Source: JBGANR01 sp044222225 (lineage in GTDB: Bacteria > Actinomycetota > Actinomycetes > Mycobacteriales > Mycobacteriaceae). Taken from it: 64,000 bases of DNA. The notes below the pieces were generated by a model. It saw only the letters and a program-made list of their open reading frames with translations, was not told the origin of the DNA and did no database searches. A program made the position numbers and the translations under genes. Of the stretch, positions 15,186 to 22,718 are shown one piece after another (the stretch's first letter is position 1; each line of letters starts with the position of its first letter). The stretch is from contig JBGANR010000018.1 in the NCBI GenBank assembly GCA_044222225.1, positions 24,693 to 88,692 on the forward strand. The letters are read 5' to 3'.

Positions 15186-17156
15186 TCACGACAGCGAAGC
15201 CGCGAGCCGATCGGCAAGCAATGCCGAGAACCGCGCCGGATCCGGCAGATCTCCGCCCTCGGCGAGAAGCGCGACACCATACAACAGTTCCGCGGTGTCC
15301 TTCGCCACCGCGGATTCCGGATCGGTGGCGTGCACCTCGCGGAGCCCGGCGATGAGCGCGTGCCCGGGATTGACCTCCAACACCCGCCTGCCGACGGGAA
15401 CCTGCTGCCCCGAGGCCCGGTACATCCGCTCCAGGGCGGGCGTCATGCTGAACTCGTCGCCGACGAGGCAGGCCGGGGACGTCGTCAGCCGCTTGGAGAC
15501 ACGCGCCTCGCTGACGCGATCGGAAAGGACCTCGCCGAGCCACGTCAGCAGACCGGCGTTCGCACCGTCCTCCTCAGCGCTCTCCTCGTCTTCGGTGTCA
15601 CCGAGATCGACATCGCCCTTGGCCACCGACCGCAACGGCGTTCCGCGGAATTCACTGACATTGGTCACCCACACCTCGTCGACGGGATCGGTGAGCAACA
15701 GCACTTCCCGCCCCTTGGCGCGGAACGCCTCCAGATGCGGTGACGCCTCGAGTGCCGCGCGGGACTCGCCGGTCAGATAGTAGATCTCGGACTGGCCCTC
15801 GGGCATCCGCTCCACGTAATCGGCGAGCGCCGTCGGATCGCCGCCGGCCGTGCTTGCGAAAGAGGCGATATCCAGCAGCGTCTCGACGTTGTCGGGATCC
15901 GACAGCAGGCCTTCCTTGAGCACCCTGCCGAACTGCGCCCACAGCCGGTCGTAATCAGTGCGATCGTCGGCCTTCCTCAGCTCCAGGATCGTTGAGAGCA
16001 ACTTCTTGGTCAGTCGGCGACGAATCGCCCGCAACTGACGATCCTGCTGCAGGATCTCCCGAGAAACATTGAGCGAGAGGTCCTCGGCGTCGACGACACC
16101 CGCGACGAATCGGAGATAGTCCGGCAGCAGCTGGTCACACCTCTCCTCGATGAGCACCCGCTTGACGTATAGTGCAAGCCCGCTGCGACCGTCCCGGAGG
16201 AAGAGATCGAATGGCGCCTGCGACGGGATGAAGAGGAGCGCCCGATATTCGAAGGTCCCCTCCGCCGTCAGCGTCACCGTCCGCAGCGGAGAATCCCACG
16301 CATGCGCGAGATGCCGATAGAACTCGGCGTATTCCTCGTCGTCGACGTCGCCGGGTGAGCGCGTCCACAGCGCCTTCTGCGAATTGAGGACGCGCGGCGC
16401 GGCCGCCTCGCCCTCGGCGGCCTCGGCGTCATCGCCTTCGGTCGCATCGCCTTCCGGCTCCGCCGGGATGAACCGGATCGGCCACGGAATGAAGTCGGAA
16501 TAGCGCTTGACGAGTTCGGCGATCACGGCCTCGGAGGCGTAATCGCGCAGATGGTTCTCGTCGTCGACCGGCTTGAGCGTCAACGTCACCGACGTGCCCT
16601 GCGGGGCGTCGGCCGCGTCGGCGATCGTGTAGGTGCCGGCTCCGCGCGAGGTCCACACGGTGCCGCCGGGCTCACCGGCGCGGCGCGTCGTGAGACTCAC
16701 CTCGTCGGCGGCCATGAACGTCGAGTAGAAACCGAGGCCGAACTGCCCGATGAGTCCCTTGCCGTCGGCGTCCGCTCCATCGGCGAGGCTCCGGCGCAAC
16801 TGCGCCGTCCCCGACTTGGCGATCGTGCCGATGAGTTCGACGACGTCCTCGCGGGACATGCCGATGCCGTTGTCGCGCACCGTCAGCGTCCGGGCCGCGG
16901 GATCGGTCGCGATCTCGATGTGCAGATCGTCGACGTCCGCCGCGAGGTCCTTGTCCTGGTACGACGCCATACGCAGCTTGTCCAGCGCATCCGAACCGTT
17001 GGAGATGAGCTCCCGCAGGAAGCTGTCCTTGTTCGAATAGATCGAGTGGACCATCAGGTCCAGCAACTGGCGGGTCTCGGCCGCGAATTCGCGTTCTTCC
17101 GGCGCGGCGGTCGCCGCGTCGCTCACGGTCACCGCGTCATTCTCAGGGGCGCTCAC
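15186..17156 (-). CDS. htpG: Hsp90-family molecular chaperone
   Basis: The 656-residue chaperone has the GHKL ATPase N-domain (ETRQLLDLMVHSIYSNKDSFLRELISNGSDAL, DNGIGM, GQFGLGFYSTFM, ending near residue 215), a middle client domain (SPGDVDDEEYAEFYRHL, LFIPSQAPFDLF, VDAEDLSLNVSREILQQD) and the C-terminal dimerisation domain. A charged acidic linker (GDATEGDDAEAAEGE) separates N and middle domains. The GTG at 17156 follows GCAAGGATC and leaves the normal HtpG start; a longer open frame upstream is not coding. Confidence 0.97.
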   Translation of the reverse strand: MSAPENDAVTVSDAATAAPEEREFAAETRQLLDLMVHSIYSNKDSFLRELISNGSDALDKLRMASYQDKDLAADVDDLHIEIATDPAARTLTVRDNGIGMSREDVVELIGTIAKSGTAQLRRSLADGADADGKGLIGQFGLGFYSTFMAADEVSLTTRRAGEPGGTVWTSRGAGTYTIADAADAPQGTSVTLTLKPVDDENHLRDYASEAVIAELVKRYSDFIPWPIRFIPAEPEGDATEGDDAEAAEGEAAAPRVLNSQKALWTRSPGDVDDEEYAEFYRHLAHAWDSPLRTVTLTAEGTFEYRALLFIPSQAPFDLFLRDGRSGLALYVKRVLIEERCDQLLPDYLRFVAGVVDAEDLSLNVSREILQQDRQLRAIRRRLTKKLLSTILELRKADDRTDYDRLWAQFGRVLKEGLLSDPDNVETLLDIASFASTAGGDPTALADYVERMPEGQSEIYYLTGESRAALEASPHLEAFRAKGREVLLLTDPVDEVWVTNVSEFRGTPLRSVAKGDVDLGDTEDEESAEEDGANAGLLTWLGEVLSDRVSEARVSKRLTTSPACLVGDEFSMTPALERMYRASGQQVPVGRRVLEVNPGHALIAGLREVHATDPESAVAKDTAELLYGVALLAEGGDLPDPARFSALLADRLAASLS

Positions 17157-17358
17157 GATCCTTGCGTGTCCTTCCTGTTCTTCCGGCCGTCTCCGGCCGC
17201 ACTCATGACTTCGGACATAGCGTATTCGCCGCCGCCGACGACGCTCAGCCCGCCCACCGGCGGGATCGGCCGAACGGAGGACGCCGGCGCCGACCGGCAC
17301 TCGCCGTCCTGCCCGCCGGACCTGCTGGATTGAAGAAACGTCGGTGGGCGGTCCTACC

Positions 17359-18084
17359 ATGACCACGATGAATCTCCGTCGAAACCGGGTCGTCGTCGCC
17401 TGGATCGTCGTGGCCGGCGTCGCGATGACCGGATGCACGTCCCCGGCCGGTGACGACGCCGCGTCGCGGCCGTCGACGTCGGCGGAGTCGGCACAGCAGC
17501 ACCAGGCGAACCCCGCGTCGGCGCGACTCGCGTCGCTCGCCGTCAAGGGCCGCGCCCCGAAGACCGGTTACGCACGGGAGAAGTTCGGGCCGGCGTGGAG
17601 CGACGACGTCACCGTGGCCGGCGGGCACAACGGCTGCGACACCCGCAACGACATGCTCAAACGCGATCTGACGTCGACCCGGCTCCGCCCCGGGACGCGG
17701 GACTGCGTCGTGCTGACCGGCTCACTCGCCGATCCGTACACGGGCCGGACCATCGCCTTCGAGCGGGGACCGAACAGCGCGGCCGTCCAGATCGACCACG
17801 TCGTCGCCCTGTCCGACGCGTGGCAGAAGGGCGCCCAGCAGCTGACGGACGCGCAGCGTCGCGACCTCGCCAACGATCCCCGCAACCTGCAGGCCGTCGA
17901 CGGTCCGACCAACCAGTCCAAGGGCGACGGCGACGCCGCCACCTGGCTGCCGCCCGCGACGTCCTATCGCTGTACGTACGTCAGCCGGCAGATCGAGGTG
18001 AAGGCCACCTATCGGCTCTGGGTGACGCGCGCCGAGAAGGACGCGATGGCCCGCGTGCTCGCCGGCTGCCCGCCCGGGCGCTGA
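17359..18084 (+). CDS. Exported HNH-type nuclease lipoprotein (DUF1524-like)
   Basis: The 241-residue precursor has a short basic signal with lipobox VAMTGC, then a Ser/Gln-rich spacer. The C-terminal half has the DUF1524/GmrSD-type HNH signature: IDHVVALSDAWQKGA (catalytic D-H), then the NLQAV and NQSKGD blocks. It also has DCVVLTGSLADPYTGRTI and paired cysteines for extracellular folding. It is likely a surface or secreted nuclease, seen widely in actinobacteria. ATG 17359 is used; ATG 17368 or GTG 17344 are possible. Confidence 0.85.
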   Translation: MTTMNLRRNRVVVAWIVVAGVAMTGCTSPAGDDAASRPSTSAESAQQHQANPASARLASLAVKGRAPKTGYAREKFGPAWSDDVTVAGGHNGCDTRNDMLKRDLTSTRLRPGTRDCVVLTGSLADPYTGRTIAFERGPNSAAVQIDHVVALSDAWQKGAQQLTDAQRRDLANDPRNLQAVDGPTNQSKGDGDAATWLPPATSYRCTYVSRQIEVKATYRLWVTRAEKDAMARVLAGCPPGR

Positions 18085-18160
18085 TCCTCGACCAGCCACA
18101 CCCGACGCGGTCCCTCGACCGCGACCACCCGAACACCGACCCCGGAAAGAGCTGTACCCG

Positions 18161-20179
18161 ATGCCCCGCCCCGTTGAAGCCAACGCCACCTACCTGCCGG
18201 GTCTCGACGGCGTGCGCGCGCTGGCCGTCACGTTCGTCGTCGTCTACCACCTCGGCTGGCCGGCGGCGAAGGGCGGACTCGCCGGCGTCGGCGTCTTCTT
18301 CACCCTCAGCGGCTTCCTCATCACCTCGCTGCTGCTGGGGCACCGGGAGCGCACCGGCGACTGGGGGCTCGGCACCTTCTGGCTGCGCCGCTTCCGCCGG
18401 CTCGTCCCGGCCGTCCTCCTCGTGCTCGCGGCCGTCCTCATCGGGACGGCGATCACCGATTCGCGCAGACTCGGCGAGCGGGCGCTGGAATCGCTGTCGG
18501 CGCTGTTCTACGTCAACAACTGGCACACGATCGCCGCCGACAGGTCGTACTTCGATCGTTTCGAGGCACCCAGTCCGCTGTCCCACATGTGGTCGCTCTC
18601 GATCGAGGAGCAGTTCTACGTCGTCTGGCCGATCGCGCTCATCGGGCTGTTCGCCGTCCTGCGCCGCCGATGGCTCGTCACGGCGGCCGTCCTGCTGCTG
18701 GCCGCCGGGTCGTTCACACTGCTGTCGCTGCTCGCCGAGCCGGGCTTCGACAACACGCGCGCCTACGAGGGCACCGACACCCGGGCCGGCGGCCTGCTGC
18801 TCGGCGCCGCGCTCGCGCTGTGGTGGCCGGCCAAGGCCCACCACTGGATGCCCGCGGTCCGGCGGCGCGCGCTCGACGCCGCGGCGTTCGCGGGTCTGGC
18901 CGTGATCCTCGGGCTCGTCACGCTGCTGCCCGGCACGTCGCTGTCGCTGTACTCGTGGGGACTGCTCACGCTGACGGTCGCGACGCTGTTCGTCCTCGCC
19001 GCCGCGGTGGTGCCGCGGTCGGCGACCGCCGCCGTCCTCGGCTGCGCCCCGCTGCGCTGGATCGGCGAGCGTTCGTACGGCATCTATCTCTGGCACCTGC
19101 CGGTGATCGCCTTCATGCCGGCGACGTTCGTCGCCACCCAGCGTCCCGTCGCCTCGGTCATCGCCGTGGTCGTGACGGGCGTGCTCGCCACGCTGTCGTG
19201 GCGATACGTCGAGAACCCGATCCGCCGCTACGGTCTGCGCGGTGCGTACCGCGGCAGAGAGAAGGAGCCGAATCCCGTGCTGGCCCGCATCGCGGACGCC
19301 CTCATCGTCCGCCTCGAACGTCTCAAGCGGCCGCGCCGGCGCCTCGGCGTCCGCGCGCTCGCCGCCACCGCGGCCGTCCTCGCCGTCGCGACCGGCTCGC
19401 TCGTCGCGGTGCGGGCGGTGAATCCGGATCTGCCGATCGTCCGCGTCTTCGCGAAGACGCCCGGCGAGGACGGGTCGGGCGACCTCGTCGACGATCCGAC
19501 GCCGACCACCGATCGCGTGGGGCCGACGCTGCCGCCCGAGCAGCGCCGGACGTCGTGCACGAGCGTCGTCCACATCGGCGATTCGACGTCCGTCGGCCTC
19601 ATGGACGCCGAGAAGCTCCCCGACCCCGCCACCCGCGTCGACGCGCGCTACCGCGGCGTGGGTGCCACGACCGTCACCACCGACATCGCCGGGGCGCGGT
19701 CGTCGCTGGAGACCGTCAACGGCGAGCCGAACGCCGTCGACTCGATCACCAGCGACCGCGGTCGCGGCGCGGCCGGCTGCTGGGTGATGGCGATGGGCCT
19801 CAACGACACCGCGAACATCGAGGTCGGCGGGCCCGGCTCGCTGGACATGCGCATCGACCGGCTGATGACCGCCATCGGCGACCAGCCCGTGCTGTGGCCG
19901 ACGATCCGCACGACGGCGCTCAATCTGAACCCCGCCTATGACAACGCGGCGATGACCCGCTTCAACAAGACCCTGCTCGGCGCGTGCAAGCGCTACCCCA
20001 ACCTGCGGATCTACGACTGGGCCGCCGAGGCGCAGCCGTCCTGGTTCGCCGAGGACGGCATCCACTACACACCGCTCGGTTACACCGAACGCGGCCGGCG
20101 CATGGCCGTCGCGCTCGCCACCGCCTATCCGCTGACCGACGCGAAGCCGGCCGGCTGTGTGGTGCGGGCGGACAAGTGA
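18161..20179 (+). CDS. OafA-type membrane acyltransferase with C-terminal SGNH domain
   Basis: The 672-residue protein starts with the acyltransferase-3 signature YLPGLDGVRALAV and FVVVYHLG, with SGFLITSLLL and SHMWSLSIEEQFY, and about ten membrane segments to residue 360. After another membrane anchor (about 410-425) and a Pro/Thr linker comes an extracytoplasmic SGNH hydrolase-like domain: GDSTSVGL (block I), GLNDTA, and DGIHYTPLGY with the Asp-His pair. Such proteins O-acetylate or O-acylate cell-envelope glycans. The particular glycan is unknown. Confidence 0.9.
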   Translation: MPRPVEANATYLPGLDGVRALAVTFVVVYHLGWPAAKGGLAGVGVFFTLSGFLITSLLLGHRERTGDWGLGTFWLRRFRRLVPAVLLVLAAVLIGTAITDSRRLGERALESLSALFYVNNWHTIAADRSYFDRFEAPSPLSHMWSLSIEEQFYVVWPIALIGLFAVLRRRWLVTAAVLLLAAGSFTLLSLLAEPGFDNTRAYEGTDTRAGGLLLGAALALWWPAKAHHWMPAVRRRALDAAAFAGLAVILGLVTLLPGTSLSLYSWGLLTLTVATLFVLAAAVVPRSATAAVLGCAPLRWIGERSYGIYLWHLPVIAFMPATFVATQRPVASVIAVVVTGVLATLSWRYVENPIRRYGLRGAYRGREKEPNPVLARIADALIVRLERLKRPRRRLGVRALAATAAVLAVATGSLVAVRAVNPDLPIVRVFAKTPGEDGSGDLVDDPTPTTDRVGPTLPPEQRRTSCTSVVHIGDSTSVGLMDAEKLPDPATRVDARYRGVGATTVTTDIAGARSSLETVNGEPNAVDSITSDRGRGAAGCWVMAMGLNDTANIEVGGPGSLDMRIDRLMTAIGDQPVLWPTIRTTALNLNPAYDNAAMTRFNKTLLGACKRYPNLRIYDWAAEAQPSWFAEDGIHYTPLGYTERGRRMAVALATAYPLTDAKPAGCVVRADK

Positions 20180-20230
20180 GCCGGGCCGACAGATGAGCAC
20201 GGCGCGGTCGGCCGGCGGCGAGAGGGCGGT

Positions 20231-20821
20231 GTGACGCTCGCCCGCGAAACACTCAGCCGGAATGCGCTCGTCGCCGCCGCGCTGCGCATGCTCGACGCCC
20301 GCGGGCTCGCCGGGCTGTCGATGCGCGGCCTCGCCGACGATCTCGGCGTCGCCCCGAGCGCGCTCTACTGGCACGTCCCGAACAAGCAGTCGCTGCTCGG
20401 CGCCGTCGCCGACGAGATCCTGGCCCGCAGCCCCGCGGTCGCGGAGTCGGACCGATCGGGCTTCGGCCCATCCGGATCGCGGCGTCTGGTCGCGGACGAG
20501 TGCGAGGCGCTGCGCCGGGCTCTGCTGGACGTCCGGGACGGCGCCGACATCGTCGCGTCGTCGTACGCCTTCGGGCTGGGCGGCGCCGACGCGCACCGGC
20601 GGCTCGTCGCGGTGGTCGAACGGGCCGGCGTCGCCGATCCCGGTCCGGCGGCGTCGGCGCTGCTGCACTTCGTGTTCGGCTTCACCGTCAACGAGCAGCA
20701 GCGGACGACGGCCGCGGGCCTCGGCGCCGCGCTCGGCGACCGCACCCACTACTCGGACCGGACGTTCACCCGGGCCCTGCACGTGGTGCTCGACGGCGTC
20801 GACGCCGCGGCGCGCAGATGA
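20231..20821 (+). CDS. TetR-family regulator (TetR_C type)
   Basis: The 196-residue protein has the classic TetR helix-turn-helix (SRNALVAAALRMLDARG, LSMRGLADDLGVAPSALYWHVPNKQSLL), closely matching the tetracycline-repressor group (SALYWHV), and a C-terminal ligand/dimer domain. It starts at GTG 20231, 51 bp after the acyltransferase gene on the same strand, so could be co-transcribed with it. The target is unknown. Confidence 0.88.
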   Translation: MTLARETLSRNALVAAALRMLDARGLAGLSMRGLADDLGVAPSALYWHVPNKQSLLGAVADEILARSPAVAESDRSGFGPSGSRRLVADECEALRRALLDVRDGADIVASSYAFGLGGADAHRRLVAVVERAGVADPGPAASALLHFVFGFTVNEQQRTTAAGLGAALGDRTHYSDRTFTRALHVVLDGVDAAARR

Positions 20822-20875
20822 TCGATTCCTGGACGGGGTCGTAGGCGCGTCGGCTCCGACCATCCGGCGACGGCG

Positions 20876-21439
20876 TCAGCCGGACGTCCGGCCACCGAGG
20901 TGGACGAGCAACGCCGGATCGGCGGACTCCAGCGTGTCCACCCGCTCGCCGCCGTCGCAGGTGTGCAACGCGAGCGTCAGCGACCGTCGCGACGCCGATC
21001 CCGCGCCGCCGGCGACCAGCCGCCAGGTGCCGCCCGCGTCGACCCAGCGCCGCAGCGTCGCGACGTCGGCCGACGCACCGGGATCGAGCAGCCCGACGAG
21101 CACCGGAACGTGGCTGCGGGCGAGTTCGCGCGTCGACGTCACCAGCACGACCGGGCCGCCGGCGGCGAGGCCGGCGAGCCGCCACAACGCCGCGGCCTCC
21201 TCGCCCGCGGTCAGCTCGTCCCGGTAGCGATCGGCGAACTCCGCCTCCCGTTCCAGGACGTGGCCGTACCACCTGCGCAACTCGTTCGACGGCGCCACCT
21301 TCGGCAGCCACTCCCCGACGCGCGGATCACCCTTCCGGACGCCACGCGGCCACAGCCGGTCGACGCACACCCGCCGCTCACCGTCGGCGACGGCGTCGTA
21401 CACCCGCGCCATGCCCACATCCGTCTTCACGGGACTCAT
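20876..21439 (-). CDS. DUF488 family protein
   Basis: The 187-residue protein contains VCVDRLWPRGVRKGDPRVGEW and NELRRWYGH, hallmarks of the small DUF488/YeaO family, of unknown biochemical role. The C-terminal third is longer than usual for the family. It diverges from the copper genes, and its promoter region holds two CsoR-type palindromes, so copper-linked expression is likely. It converges with the TetR gene. Confidence 0.82.
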   Translation of the reverse strand: MSPVKTDVGMARVYDAVADGERRVCVDRLWPRGVRKGDPRVGEWLPKVAPSNELRRWYGHVLEREAEFADRYRDELTAGEEAAALWRLAGLAAGGPVVLVTSTRELARSHVPVLVGLLDPGASADVATLRRWVDAGGTWRLVAGGAGSASRRSLTLALHTCDGGERVDTLESADPALLVHLGGRTSG

Positions 21440-21468
21440 GATGCGCCGCGGGCGGCGGCTTGCGGTAG

Positions 21469-21515
21469 ATACCCCCTGGGGGTATAAACAGACAGAGATA
21501 CCCCGCTGGGGTATC
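21469..21515. promoter_or_regulatory. Two CsoR-type copper operators
   Basis: ATACCCCCTGGGGGTAT (21469-21485) and GATACCCC-GCT-GGGGTATC (21497-21515) are two almost perfect copies of the CsoR/RicR-type TACCCC-GGGGTA box, 28-30 bp centre to centre. They lie between DUF488 (start 21439) and copZ (start 21557). CsoR family repressors release such sites on binding Cu(I). No csoR gene is present in the window. Confidence 0.85.
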
Positions 21516-21556
21516 GGTCCGGCCGCCGGGCCGTCCGACAGGGAGAGGAACACGCC

Positions 21557-21769
21557 ATGAGCACCATCCAGGAGTTCGCCGTCACCGGAATGTCCTGCGG
21601 GCACTGCGAGTCCGCGATCCGGCAGGAGGTCGGCGCTCTCGCCGGCGTGACCGGCGTCGACGTCAGCGCCGCGACCGGACGGCTCGCCGTCACCACCGAA
21701 CAGCCCGTCACCGCCGAGCAGATCATCGCGGCCGTCGACGAGGCCGGCTACGACGCCGTCCCCGCCTGA
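21557..21769 (+). CDS. copZ: CopZ-like copper chaperone
   Basis: A 70-residue heavy-metal-associated domain with the copper-binding motif GMSCGHCE (two cysteines at the first loop) and the ferredoxin-like beta-alpha-beta pattern. It hands Cu(I) to the P-type ATPase encoded two genes downstream. It is the first gene of a copper operon with CsoR-type operators immediately upstream, and GGGAGAGG precedes the ATG. Confidence 0.93.
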   Translation: MSTIQEFAVTGMSCGHCESAIRQEVGALAGVTGVDVSAATGRLAVTTEQPVTAEQIIAAVDEAGYDAVPA

Positions 21770-21770
21770 C

Positions 21771-22703
21771 ATGCGCGCCCCGATCCCCTCCGGCGCCCCG
21801 GCGCGGCTGACGATGTTCGTCGCCCTGCTCGCGGTGGTCTTCGTCGCGGCCTGGGCCGGCGCGGCGGCGCTCGCGCCCGACTCCGTCGCCGACCGGGCCG
21901 AGGACGGCGGGGCGCAACACGGACACGAGGCTCGGCCCGGCGGCGCGGACGACGGCCACGGCACACACGGCACGCAGCCCACAGCGCCGGGCGCGGGGCC
22001 GACCGGGCTCGCCCTCGAAGCCGGCGGCGTCCGGCTCGAGGGCCTCGCGGCACCCTCGACCGTCGGCACGCCGGGCACGCTCTCGTTCCGGCTCGTCGGG
22101 TCCGACGGCGCGCCCGTCACCGGGTACACGACCTCCCACGAGCGCGAACTGCACCTCATGGTCGTGCGCAGCGACGGCGCCGGCTTCCGGCACGTCCACC
22201 CGACGCGCGACGCCGCCGGCACGTGGTCGCTGCCGTGGACCTGGGACGCCGCCGGCACCTACCGGATGTTCGCCGACTTCGTCACGGCGGACGGCACCCC
22301 GCTCACACTCAGCCGGACCGTCGACGTCCCCGGAACCGTCCAGGCCGCCGACCCACAGCCACGGACGACGACGTCCGTCGGCGGATTCGACGTCACCCTC
22401 AGCGGCGACCTGCACGCCGGCGACGCCGCCGCCCTCACCGCCACGGTGACGCGCGCAGGCGCTCCGGTCACCACCCTGCAGCCGTACCTGGGCGCCTTCG
22501 GGCACCTCGTCGTGCTGCGCGCCGGCGACCTCGCCTTCCTCCACGCCCACCCCCGCGGCACCGAACCGGCAGCAGGCGCCACGTCCGGCCCCGACGTCGC
22601 CTTCGACGTCACGGCACCCACGCCCGGCCGCTACTTCGCCTACCTCGACTTCCAGGTCGACGGCCGCGTCCACACCGCCGCCTTCGTGCTCGAAGCACAC
22701 TGA
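21771..22703 (+). CDS. Membrane-anchored His-rich protein of copper operon
   Basis: The 310-residue protein has one N-terminal membrane segment (about 14-33), then a His-rich stretch (QHGHEARPGGADDGHGTHG) that could bind copper outside the membrane. Two Ig-like beta domains follow, each with similar motifs: ELHLMVVRSDGAGFRHVHP and GHLVVLRAGDLAFLHAHP. The family recurs between copZ and copA in actinobacteria but I know of no defined biochemical role. The ATG begins 1 nt after the copZ stop, so the genes are coupled. Confidence 0.82.
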   Translation: MRAPIPSGAPARLTMFVALLAVVFVAAWAGAAALAPDSVADRAEDGGAQHGHEARPGGADDGHGTHGTQPTAPGAGPTGLALEAGGVRLEGLAAPSTVGTPGTLSFRLVGSDGAPVTGYTTSHERELHLMVVRSDGAGFRHVHPTRDAAGTWSLPWTWDAAGTYRMFADFVTADGTPLTLSRTVDVPGTVQAADPQPRTTTSVGGFDVTLSGDLHAGDAAALTATVTRAGAPVTTLQPYLGAFGHLVVLRAGDLAFLHAHPRGTEPAAGATSGPDVAFDVTAPTPGRYFAYLDFQVDGRVHTAAFVLEAH

Positions 22704-22718
22704 GACGAGAGGAAGATC

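Noticed and set aside
17981..20863. 960-codon leftward frame
   Set aside because: Antisense to the acyltransferase-SGNH and TetR genes; the translation is Arg/Gly/Asp low-complexity, typical of reversed high-GC coding DNA.
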